DNA of 43,284 nt from Branchiostoma floridae (taxonomy: Eukaryota > Chordata > Leptocardii > Amphioxiformes > Branchiostomatidae): the NCBI RefSeq assembly GCF_000003815.2, contig NC_049990.1, positions 1,082,149 to 1,125,432 on the forward strand. The letters are read 5' to 3'. Position numbers and translations under genes: made by a program. The notes under the pieces were generated by a model, which ran no database searches, was not told the DNA's origin, and saw only the letters and a program-made list of their open reading frames with translations. Of this stretch, positions 33,199 to 42,815 are shown one piece after another. Within the stretch, counting starts at the first letter, position 1. Each line of letters begins with the position of its first letter.

Positions 33199-33700
33199 AT
33201 AATAAGGAATCAAACGTTTGCTTTTCACGTTTTTACAAAGTGTTGCTCAACTAAGCTACAATTAGAGAACAGATTTTGTTTTTAACATGTAATCTTATCT
33301 CTAAATGGTAACGCTCATCACTGATGTTCAAACCTGCGGTGGAGAAAAAAGTCAAATAGTCACTAGCAGATTCAAAGTGTTGCTCAAGATAGATAAGTAA
33401 CATTATTGGAAGATTACAAAACAGATTTAGTTTCCAATGTGTAATCTGATCTCTAGTACTACGTATACATGGTTACGTTTATCAAGTAACAATTTCAAAC
33501 CTGCCGTGGAGAAAAAAGTCAAATAGACTGGAGAATCATACATTTGCCTTTCGCGTTTTTATAAAGTGTTGCTTAACTTGGACATGTACAATTTTAGAGA
33601 ACAGATTTTGTTTTTTTAACTTGTGGTTTTGTCTTTGCATGGTTTTATCTTTGCATGGTAAATATGTTCAAAAATGGCTGACGGAAAAGTCAAGGATCCG
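33199..33700 (+). repeat. Tandem copies of the TMEM254 exon 4 tail (copy 3)
   Basis: The FKPAVEKKVK-stop segment at 33172 recurs at 33333 and 33500, and in degenerate form near 33663. Spacing is 161 and 167. The first two copies keep the GGTGGAGAAAAAAGTCAAAT-like coding sequence and a TAG. Confidence 0.82.
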
Positions 33701-34139
33701 GAGTAACTGGTGAATCCGACGTTTTCAAGCAAAGTTTCAAACCATACTGATTACTGTAAATCGTACAAAGCAGCTGCAACATGAGCTCGTATATGCCGTG
33801 GATTGCAAAAAAATATATAGGAAAATGTACCTTAATAGCATAAAATGTCACCATCAATTCAGCGCCAAAGAAGATGTGCAAGAATAAAATGCAGAATCTG
33901 TTGTGATATAATTCATTGATTTCGCGTTTAATATGTAATTGTTCAACCACCTCAGCTCCTGACCACTTCAATTTCCCAGTGAGGGCAATTTTTTTGCCAA
34001 ACTTTTTTTTTACTCCCACGCCCGCACCAGTTTCGTGATCCCCAGAGGATGACATCCATCTAATCACATCATCATGGCCTAATTTGTCTTTCCATCCGAG
34101 TCTCTCCGGCACCACAGGACAGCCACGCACTTTCTGGGC
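33700..34139. other. Intergenic sequence
   Basis: Short ORFs only; no family resemblance on either strand. Confidence 0.4.
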
Positions 34140-34348
34140 CTTGTAGGATTTTAAACGCCAGCGGGAGTAGAATACTCAACAAAAGTGTTGTTTTTTTTGT
34201 AGCGAAATTGACATTTGTCTCGAGTATCGTCCATTCATTGGTTTTCGCATACTGAATTCGGTCCAGGTTCAGGTACGTACCTGGACCTGATCCTCTGGAC
34301 CTAAACCTGGACCTGTACCTGAATTTTCTGTACCAGTACCCACCCCTA
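34140..34348. mobile_element. Truncated copy of the TAGGGCTGGG hAT element
   Basis: GTAGGATTTTAAACGCCAG and the later GGACCTG repeats and GTACCAGTACCCACCCCTA end match the right half of 28680-29112. The left terminus is missing. Confidence 0.7.
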
Positions 34349-34599
34349 ATTCTGGGTCTTCCTCTTTCGGTCTCCCTAGCTATCTCTACAAACAAAATAT
34401 ATACACGCACGTCACATGAACATCACAGTTGTTCCAGAACAACAGCTTGATTTATATAGTGTGGCCGACACAATGTTTTTCACTTTTTGTTCTCGTTTGT
34501 TGATTGCACCTTTTTTCTAATGCACCACCACCGGCCATACTACCGTCACCTCCCTGGCCGGGATACCCCGTAGTGGGTTTTGGCCAGTACTGATATAGA

Positions 34600-34835
34600 T
34601 AGATAGAACGCCATGTCTGTCCCGTCTCCTCCACGACAATGGTGAGTGACGTCATCAAATCGCGATTGTTCCAGAGTAAGGTCAAGACTCTCCCGTCACC
34701 ATGACGACACTGACGTCACAGAAGCACGGTTGTTCCAGAACAAGTCTAAATCTACGCCGTCTCCATGACGCTGGCATAAAGACAACATTGATAGCGCCGT
34801 CTGTACAGCTGGTATTTACCGCCCTTCCTAGCGCG
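34600..34835 (+). promoter_or_regulatory. Putative promoter of the 34.8-kb gene with two CRE sites
   Basis: TGACGTCA occurs at 34647-34654 and 34711-34718, 64 bases apart. Each is near a TTGTTCCAGA word (about 34667 and 34730, and again at 34428). The ATG used for the gene is 118 bases past the second site. CRE/ATF sites commonly lie close to start sites; function here is inferred. Confidence 0.45.
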
Positions 34836-37800
34836 ATGGCGATGTACGCGTACGGCTCGGCGCTGACGGAGTCCCGCAGGTCCGCACAGAACAAGGCCAG
34901 TCAGCGGAACGAGATGTTCGAGAAGTTGGAGAGACTGCAGGAAAGGGCAACCAAGTTAGTAACTGCCTTTAGTTTGTTGCGACCCAAAATCATGTGGGAT
35001 AAGCGATGTATACAATGAAATAAGAGGCCTGCCGAACATTTTTTAGGTAAACACTGTCAGAAACAGAGTAAATTGAAAAATGAGATGTTCCAGAAGTTAG
35101 AACGACTACAGGAAAGAAACATCAAGTTAGTCACAGTTACTGCTTTTCTTGGAAACCCAAATCATGTAGTACAAGCGGCGATAACAATAAGACTGAGGCA
35201 ACGTGAATATTTGTGAGAACATGACGTAAATACGTATACTGTCAGAAACAGAGTAGTCAGAGAAATGAAATTTCCGAAAATCAAAATTAGAAAAACACGG
35301 AGGAAAGAGCCACGAAGTTAGTAACTGTTTTGGTTGCAAACCGACATCGTGAGCTACAAGCGGCGTTTACGATACAATAAGAGGCATGGTGAGTAGTTGT
35401 GAGATAGACACTGTCAGAAACAGAGTAACGTTAGTCAGATAAATAAAATGTTCCAGAAATTGAAATGACTGGAGGAAAGAGCCAAGAAGATTGTTTTTGT
35501 TCGCTTGTTTGTTTATCTGCTTGTTGTTTGTACCCAATGATCTTTCAATCAAAGCAACGCCATCTTCTGACATAACATGAATTTGCTTGTCAGCGCATTT
35601 GAGACTTGTTGGAAAATAGTTGTAAGGTGGTCGCTGATTGGACGTTCACTTAGTTCTGCCAAATAAGGCAAGCTCATGAATATTGATAACGGTGACGTTC
35701 GAAAGGACCTTGAACGTTCCAGGCGCGTCTATCACGATCAGTGGTATGATAACTAGTGTGTTGAGGGGTTAATTATAACATGAGGATGGGCAGGCGCAGA
35801 AAAATGGATCGACTGGAAAGGAGGGCTGGGAAGTAAGCCCAGGGTCTTGTATTTCCTTTACGCCTGTGGTGTGTGTTTCATGTATATAGTCTCTTTATTT
35901 CTGCCTTGCCCTCTCTCTCTCTTCCTACCCCCCCCTCTCTCTCTCTCCCTCTCTATGCACAAATATTATGTGTGTGTGTGAGTGTCTGTATTCGCTTTAT
36001 CTTTCTTTCAGTTGCTCTGTGTGTGCGTTTGTGACTAAGTGGAGAGAAAAGAGACAGAGATGAACTTTAGGATCTTTCCCTTTCGCATCACATTACACCT
36101 TGTCTCCCATCGATCTCAGGTTACAGAAGGATTTTGACAGCCTTCAGGATTTCGCTGACGACCTGACGCGCCGGTTCGAACGCCACGCCACCTATCTGTC
36201 CGCGGAGGCAGTGCGCATGGACCTGTTCCGGTCTATACTGGACCAGAGACTGTCGGACAAAGATAGGGAGGTCCTCTGTCACTACATAGGTGCGTTTGTT
36301 TGTTTGTATGATTGTTTGTTTGTTTGTTTGTTTGAGGCAGTGCGCATGGACCTGTTCCGGTCCATACTGGACCAACGGCTGTCGGACAGGGACAGGGAGG
36401 TCCTCTGTCACTACATATAGGTGCGTCTGTTTGTTTGTTTGTTTGTTTGTTTGCACCACCAAGCCAGTGTATGGACCTGTTCCGGTCCATCCTGGACCAG
36501 AGGCTGTCGGACAGGGACAGGGAGGTCCTCTGTCACTACATAGGTGCGTACATTTTTTGTATATTTGTTTGTGTGTTTGCTGTTTGTATGTTTGTTTGTT
36601 TGTATCACCAAGCCGGCGCATGGACCTGTTCCGGTCCATACTGGACCAGAGGCTGTCGGACAAAGATAGGGAGGTCCTCTGTCACTACATAGGTGCGTTT
36701 GTTTGTTTGTATCACCAAGCAAGTGTACGGACCTACAGGAAGGTTCTCTGCTACCGCATAGGTGCGTTTGTTTGCTTTTGTATCACATAACCGATGCAAG
36801 GGCCCGTCCCTGTATGTTCATCCTAGACCAACGCCTTTGTTTATTTGTATCGCAGATAAATTATGTCAAACCTGCCCATAGATAGAGTTTAGCCTGTTGG
36901 CGGGTAGCGACCTTCGGAAGCGGACTAAAGCGAACAAGGCTGGACTGAAGCTACATACAGTAAACTTAGCAAGTACAACCTGACAGATCTAGATTTGATC
37001 CGCTGAAAACGAGACGTATCCCAACTCCTATTGAATATAAAACATCTTCATTTACACCCCACAGGCTACTTTCTGTACTACGTCCTCGTGCGGATTGGTG
37101 AGGAACTGCCGCAGTACCGGACCGTCAAGTCGTACCGCAGGCTGAGGTCACAGGAGGACAGGGACCCCGCCCTGAAAACTCTCAGGTAGGTCATCGGCCG
37201 AGCGGTCAGTCAAAACGTCAAGAAACTTAGTCAAATCCAATACATGTGTTCTAACCAGAGTATGTCATTTCTACGATTTTTTTTATTATTTATGTATGAA
37301 TCATTTTACTTGTGTACCTTATCCGCTGTTACTTGTCGTTATCATTCGTATCATTTACTAACAGTTTTTCTTGACTATGACAAGTGATATAGTTAATACA
37401 TTGTAGTATACCAATACCAATGTGCAAACGAATCAAAAGAGGTAGAAAATTCAAAGGAAAAAGTCACAATTTGGAGTTCTTCAAAGAAGGATGAATGCCA
37501 TTGACAAATAATCAAATGGACAAATGAAACGGAAGAAAGGGGAAACTTGAGGGCAATATGTCAAGATTTGTATTTTGATTTAAAGACAAATCTTATCCCA
37601 TATCCTTTGCAGGTGCAGAATAACCGAAGACCTTGGTATCGAGGAGATCGTCTTCGAGGAGCTTCTCCACTTCTACAAGGACTACTGCCAGCCTGAGTAC
37701 TTCTCCGTGTTCCATCTCGGAGACGAGCGGAAGGAGGCGGTACTGCAGGCGGTCCGGGCTAAGGTACAGGAGCCGTGCCTGGCGCAGGGGCTGGCCAGGG

Positions 37801-37841
37801 TGGTCACAGTCGTGCACGAGAATTATACTTTTGATCAGTGA
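34836..37841 (+). CDS. Unrecognised coiled-coil protein of 212 residues
   Basis: Exons 34836-34954, 36120-36289, 37065-37185 and 37613-37841 join in frame (phases 2, 1, 2), with donors GTTAGT, GTGCGT, GTAGGT and good acceptors. The N-terminus starts MAMYAYGSALTESRRSAQNK. A heptad-like helix follows from about residue 24 to 100 (NEMFEKLERLQERATKLQKD, FADDLTRRFERHATYLS). Next comes YFLYYVLVRIGEELPQYRTV and an acidic/hydrophobic C-terminal part (EEIVFEELLHFYKDYCQPEY, ARVVTVVHENYTFDQ). There is no signal peptide; the YYVLV stretch is too short to be sure of a membrane segment. An upstream in-frame ATG at 34701 is possible, but it overlaps the CRE. I do not recognise the family. Exon 1, exon 2 and the exon 4 tail all have partial tandem copies downstream. 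Confidence 0.75.
35060..35500 (+). repeat. Three partial copies of the 3' end of exon 1 (34.8-kb gene)
   Basis: The stretch GAGATGTTC.AGAAGTT.GA through GAAAG and the donor GTTAGT recurs, with donors at 35126 and 35317; near 35490 a third copy has lost it (GATTGT). The functional donor is 34955. Spacing is 171, 191 and about 173. An AGACACTGTCAGAAACAGAG word heads each unit. Confidence 0.8.
35900..35955. repeat. (CT)n low-complexity tract
   Basis: CT-rich stretch with a short C-run, in intron 1 of the 34.8-kb gene. Confidence 0.9.
36290..36850 (+). repeat. Four to five partial copies of the 3' half of exon 2 (34.8-kb gene)
   Basis: The exon 2 end (coding MDLFRSILDQRLSD.DREVL and CHYI) with its donor GTGCGT recurs with donors at 36421, 36544, 36693 and, degenerate, 36762. 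A decayed trace lies near 36790-36835. The functional donor is 36290; spacing is 131, 123, 149 and 69. (TTTG)n tracts separate the copies. Coding sequence is well kept in the first three copies (DKDRE or DRDRE), although a TATAG alters the end of the first. Confidence 0.86.
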
Positions 37842-38023
37842 AAATCACATATGCGTTTTTGTCTTTTGTCTTCACATTTGAGTCAATGTTTCCATACATT
37901 CGTACTTCATGTTTCACCACTAAAAATTAGATATTGATGTAAGTATGCTTCTGTTTCAGCAGTAAAAATTACAATTATTGATGTAAAAAGTACATTTATG
38001 CCGAAGTAGGAGGTATATTTAAT
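37842..38023. other. 3' flank of the 34.8-kb gene
   Basis: AT-rich, with repeated GTAAAAATTA words; probably 3'UTR. No other feature is seen. Confidence 0.4.
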
Positions 38024-38115
38024 GCAGGTAGTCCCAGCTAAGGTGCCTGGCAAGGGGGCTGGCGAGGGTGGTCAGTCGTGCACGAAAATTATAAGTTTGA
38101 CAAGTGAAACTTACA
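38024..38115 (+). repeat. Partial copy of the exon 4 tail (34.8-kb gene)
   Basis: GCAGGTAGTCCCAGCTAAGG through GGGCTGGCGAGGGTGGTCA, GTCGTGCACGAAAATTATA and GACAAGTGAAA matches the end of exon 4 including the stop (37756-37845), about 275 bases downstream, with small deletions. Confidence 0.8.
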
Positions 38116-38990
38116 ATTTTTGGTATAAATACTTGTGCTCGTGTTGATCATACGTTGAATACAAAATTAAGTTTCCCACCGTACACGAGCATTTCACGGT
38201 GGTCCACTAAAAATTATATATACAAAGTTAATATGCGTTTTGTATCGGTTTTGTCAAAGTGTTTATATATAAGCCAAAGTTTCGTTATTTATGTAAATAC
38301 ATGTCAGTTAAAAACAAAAATATGTCCTCAGAGTTTCTTATACTAGATGAGAACTTAACTTGATCAGGAAAAATCACTGGATTATATGTACAAATTGCAC
38401 ACATGTACATGTTCGTCAGATTTAAATGTATGATTTATAACGATATCCTCAGAGATTGACAGATTTTGTAGATTTTGTTTTATTGTACATCAAAGATTCA
38501 TACATGTGCACATTATGCCCTGATAAGCAGCATGCAAGTTTTGCCCAGTAAAATTACGCACAATAATCAAAATCTTAAAGTATCTACCAATCTCAGAAGG
38601 GCAGATTTTGTCACTTTAATGTACATCATAGGGTGAAATACAAATAAACATATTAATATGTACAGCTTGCATAATACTTTGACCCGTAAAAATTACTTCA
38701 TGTACATTAGTTATAGTTGTGAAAATTGTGTTTAGAAAATAATGAAAGTCAAGATATTATATAGAGACAGGCAGGTTTTTACTTGCCTTGTTGTACATGA
38801 ACAGGTGAAAATAGTGTTATAAAACATATACCTATACCTGTTGCCTGTAGTACAGGACAGGAGAATCAACTTAAACACATCTAAACAGTCTGAAAAGAAA
38901 GTCTGTACAGTTTTAAGGAGTGAATATAGTCGCCTTCTATTGACCTGTTTCTAAAATATTCAATTTTAAAGCCTAAGAAACATGAAAACA
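38116..38990. other. AT-rich intergenic sequence
   Basis: Between two convergent genes. No exon or element is recognised. Short words such as TGTACAT and AAAATTAC recur without clear periodicity. Confidence 0.45.
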
Positions 38991-39172
38991 AGTGGCACTA
39001 TCACTTCTTGACAGTCAAATAGCAGAGTCCGCTTGTACTCTCAGTCTTTTCCTGGCTACTCTCCTGTTTATTGTACTCCACTGAAGAAATCGTTTGTGAC
39101 TTTATCGCCTGATCAACACTGTAAGTCCCTGTGGTCAATAGTACAAACAGAGGGTTGTCGGCACAGATTAAA
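38991..39172 (-). repeat. Tandem copy of the REXO5-like terminal exon tail
   Basis: This 182-base unit is a diverged direct repeat of 39173-39350, which contains the last ~55 codons and the stop of the exonuclease gene. Landmarks ACAGTCAAATAGCAGAGTCC and AATAGTACAAACAGAG occur in both. It lies just past the stop in the transcript sense. Confidence 0.85.
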
Positions 39173-39181
39173 GTGGCGCTT

Positions 39182-40576
39182 TCACTTCTTCACAGTCAAA
39201 TAGCAGAGTCCCTTGGTACTCTCCTGTTCATTGTCCTCCACTGAAGAAGTCTCTAATGTTTGCGACTTTAAGTTTAATCTCTGATCAATACCGTTGGTCC
39301 CCGAAGTCAATAGTACAAACAGAGAGTTCTCGGGACACATATCGTACAGCTCACGAACTCTTGTCACGACTCTCGCGAGAGTTTCCGCCAGGACGGCGTG
39401 CTCGCACATGGAACTGTTAGACACGGTGTGCCACGAATGGAACTGCGCCCAGACAAAATGCTTACTCCTGATCTCGTTCTGAGCTTTCGTCAACGCCTCG
39501 CGGTCGGAAACTACGGGGACGCAGTGCACCGGGTTGCCAAGGAACGGCTTGAGAAACGTCGCCTGATCGACCATGGTTGCGGCTTTCTTCTCCCGCGCTA
39601 GGACCCGGAAGTAGCTCTCGGTGTTACTGATGCTGTTGCTTCCACCATTGTCCAAAATGAAGCCGGGTCCGTTCGCGATCTTGAGTTGTACGAGCTGCAT
39701 GGCAGCGATGGCGTCTTCTACCGAATCATGTCCGTCTGTTCCGGTCTGGATCTCCTTACCTGAAGGAATGAATGAGTGAATGGATGAATGAATCAATGGT
39801 AAAGATATTTGATTAAAATAAATCATAGCCTTGGGGGCTGACTTGTATACCTCACAATCAAAATAGGTTAGAATCAATGTCCTTAAAATCAGCTAGTGCA
39901 GAACAATATCAATGCACAGTTAATCAAAATAGACATCAGTCATAGTATTACCAGACTATTATTGATAGTAGTTGTTAAAAAAATTGCTTACAATAGTACC
40001 AAAAACACGAGTTAAAAAAAAATGGTACATTGATGGCACAATAACATACTATCTAGCTGTTCATAAACAGATCAAGTAAGGAATTGTTGAGTCTTTATAT
40101 CTATATAATGGTTTATCTGGACAACTTAACATGTCATACGGTTTGCAGCTTTGCAGCTGAAATACATGTAGTGTAGTAACAACATCTGCTTGTTTTGTAC
40201 TTCAAAGTTCTAAACTTGTCTGAGTTTCTTGTTGACATACCTAACAGCTTGCTGGTCAGTGTCCGCAGTTTGGGCTTGAAGCGCCAGGTGGCGTGGTTGA
40301 ACAGGAGGCTGGTGTCGATGATGTGTGGGTGGACGACCTTCAGAGCCTGAAGGTCATTCTCCAAGGAGTGTCCGACCAAGATGGCGTCCTCGGGAAGGAG
40401 CTCCTGTAGTGTTTCTTGAACGTGCTCAAGACGTGTCGTCACGTCTTGTAAGTCAGCAGCAGAGACGCCACTGAACTGAGTCATGTAGTCCTTGACGGGT
40501 CTCCGAGGCTTTACGAAGGAGTTGTAGACTGTCTTCAAGTCTTCACTCACCACAGAGACACGGGTCAGCTCCTTGC
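39182..40576 (-). CDS. REXO5: REXO5-like DEDDh 3'-5' RNA exonuclease, 3' part (two exons)
   Basis: Exons 40576-40241 (336 bases) and 39759-39182 (578 bases) join in frame, with donor GTATGT at 40240 and acceptor CAG at 39760. About 303 residues are visible. Exon a starts GKELTRVSVVSEDLKTVYNS and holds VKPRRPVKDYMTQFSGVSA and LVGHSLENDLQALKVVHPHI, the Exo II region with its acid and the usual .DTSLLF. Exon b opens GKEIQTGTDGHDSVEDAIAA, the Exo III HxxxEDA motif of DEDDh enzymes. These match REXO5/NEF-sp better than REXO1/3/4, which share the fold. The Exo I (D.E) exon must lie beyond 40577 and is not found before the window end. The C-terminal ~170 residues are not recognised and the RRMs of human REXO5 are not evident. 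Probably nuclear. Confidence 0.78.
39760..40240 (-). other. Intron of the REXO5-like gene
   Basis: AT-rich, with a short imperfect (GAAT)n tract next to the acceptor (39761-39795). Nothing else is seen. Confidence 0.6.
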
Positions 40577-40679
40577 CTGTGCTCAAAATTTTGACCAAAA
40601 AAAAAAAAATCAAAGTTATAATTTATGAATACTTATCTTATTCATGTTATGTGTTATATATTTATGACTGGTTTAATTA

Positions 40680-41400
40680 GCTTCGCCAAGAAGTTTATGT
40701 TTTTGCCGACTTGGGTCTGTATGTAGGTCAACAGGATATAACTCGAGAAATTGTGGATGGAACTTTTTTATTTTTTGCAGGTGTGTAGCGGTTGTTTAAA
40801 GGCATGCCTAGTTCGAAAATGGGTTACCTGGCGTTTTCCTATGGTACATTAGCGAGCTTAGTATTTTTTTTGGTGTTTTTTCGGGAGGCATAAGTCAAAA
40901 TGTAGCTGGGCGATTTCCACGATATTTGGCAGGTCTGTAGCGGCTGTGGAAAGGATTGCCATGTGCGAGAATGGTTTAGCTACCTTTTACCTATGGTGCT
41001 GTAGCTGGCTTTGTATGTAAGTGCGTTTGTCTGTAAGCAAGATAACTCGAGATGTTCTTGATGGATGTTAATGATATTTGGTTGATAGGTAGGGGACACA
41101 GAAAGGAAGGTCAAGTTCGATAATGGGCCTCCTGGCAAATTGTTTTGGTACTGCAAGTGAGCATCAAAGTTTGCGCCTAAATTTTCCAGAAGTGCCAGGT
41201 TCGTGATTTTTTACTGGTGGATAGCTGTTGGTACTAGGAGTCAATGGTCTAATTTTGGGCCCCCTAGCAGCTTGTTTGGAATTGCAGTGGGTGTTATATT
41301 TCGTAACTTTTTAGATGGATAACTCCTGAGGGGATTGATGGATATTTTTTGTTTTTGGTAGGTAGGTACTTTGGATGATTATCAACATAATGAGATGCAA
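40680..41400. repeat. Degenerate ~152-bp tandem repeat (ATAACTCGAGA family)
   Basis: Four to five diverged units start near 40734, 40886, 41038 and 41190, with a partial one at about 41315. Shared words are ATAACTCGAGA, GATGGA..TTT, TTTGG.AGG, AAGTTCGA.AATGGG and CCT.GC. Related single segments lie in intron 3 of TMEM254 copies 2 and 3 (27292 and 32475: AACAGCATAACTCGAGAAGT). Probably an old interspersed repeat. Confidence 0.6.
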
Positions 41401-42240
41401 ATTATATAAATCACTCTGTATTTAATATAATTACTTAGGGAAACTTCTATAACGGTTGAAAAATACTTGTGACGGAGTCACCTGAAAGGACTTGAATCGA
41501 CCCATAGATGTCTAAAAATAGAGAAGAAGTAGGTCAAAGGAGCCAGTGGAAGCAGGGGATCCCTGATAAACAGACGTTGTCTTGGAAGCATGAAATTCTG
41601 ATTGACCAGGGATGTTACTAGGTCATCCGTGTACTATTCCGCCAGGATGGAGTCTGGTAGAGACTACTGGCTGAAAAATGCCTATAAATGGTCATGGTTC
41701 ATGTTAGCAAAATACAAAGCCTGACCGTGTCCAACACGTATCTATAAAATTAAGCAATTAAATAGCTTGCTGAATTGATGTCAATACGACGGCACACAGC
41801 AAAGGATTCATAGCAGTTGAAATATAACATATCTATATACAAGTGTTGCTTATATCTATATACAGATCAACAATAAAAGCAACACTATATCATGGGAACG
41901 GTAAAAATGTAGTAGAGGGAACTTGACGAATATCACTTGATATAAAGATGTAGAGCTAATATCTACGAGACACTTCAGGTGTATTTTCTTATGATGGACT
42001 GCAAGGAAACTTGGTGTTCCATGTGCCAGTAACACTACATGGGTCTAAACAAACGAATAAGTACTATGTAAAGTCAGTAATATAACATAATTGAACAATG
42101 ACGGCTTGTAACACATAGTACTTACATCTGTGAACTAGGTTAAAACAACAAGTGACCAAGTGCTGGGACAAGACAAACCCAACATGTTGAAGAACAGCAC
42201 TTAGGTCAAAAGGGTCACCGTCAATTATCCACGCATTCCT
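41400..42240. other. Unassigned sequence upstream of the visible REXO5-like exons
   Basis: I looked for the missing Exo I exon on the minus strand and did not find it. AT-rich, with no clear repeat or ORF. Confidence 0.4.
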
Positions 42241-42599
42241 CAACTCTAGGGCTGGATACCTTTTGGCTTGATCAGGTTCGAGTCCAAGTCCGAGTCCAGA
42301 GGTTTAGGTTCAGGTCTGGACCTGAACCTGAACCTGATCCTCTATAGTAGTTGTCGATATCTTACTTTGTAATCTTATATTATCATATAGTATCATATTC
42401 TTATATCAAATAGAGTTTATTAAACCAATTTTCAGATTAGTGTACTTTTTATGCCTTTTTGTCAGTGACTACCAAGCAGAGAGGAGATTAAAAGCAGTTT
42501 TTTATTTATTCAGAGAACATGCTACGTGTAATTCACTGCACACAAGGCTATAATCTTACATGCAAATCAAACAACGCCTCCTAGCGAGCAAGGTTAAAC

Positions 42600-42656
42600 T
42601 GCACTCTCGCGAGACTTGAGGCGAGAACTCGCGTTGTTTTGTGTGAATCCAAGATG
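42600..42656 (+). promoter_or_regulatory. Promoter-like cluster: TCTCGCGAGA plus YY1-type motif
   Basis: TCTCGCGAGA at 42605-42614 is a known palindromic core-promoter element in vertebrates. CCAAGATGGCGGCC at 42649-42662 is a YY1-type motif over an ATG, the same layout as in the TMEM254 first exons. Both lie inside the hAT element. Confidence 0.5.
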
Positions 42657-42815
42657 GCGGCCCGTTCGCCGAGCGCTAAAATTTCTTCCTGCAAGACCGC
42701 ACAAATCGCCTCAAAGCTGGAAAAATGGATTGAATACAAGTGCAGAAGAAGAAAGAAATGTTGTTTGTCCCATGGTAATTTTTTCTGGATGCGGATTCTT
42801 CATTTTGAGTGAAAA
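42654..42815 (+). CDS. Possible first exon or short ORF (MAARSPSAK...)
   Basis: From the ATG in the YY1-type motif the frame codes MAARSPSAKISSCKTAQIAS, then a lysine/arginine-rich run (YKCRRRKKCC), ending at a TGA at about 42813. A possible donor GTAATT follows CATG near 42775. It may be a first exon captured by the element or just a spurious frame. No homologue is recognised. Confidence 0.3.

Noticed and set aside
33690-34410. Minus-strand ORFs of 146 and 112 codons
   Set aside because: No recognisable domain, partly within a truncated hAT element, and no splice or promoter support.
36121-36799. ORFs rich in TNKQTNKQ or CLFVCLFV on both strands
   Set aside because: They are translations of (TTTG)n microsatellite joints in the exon 2 array.
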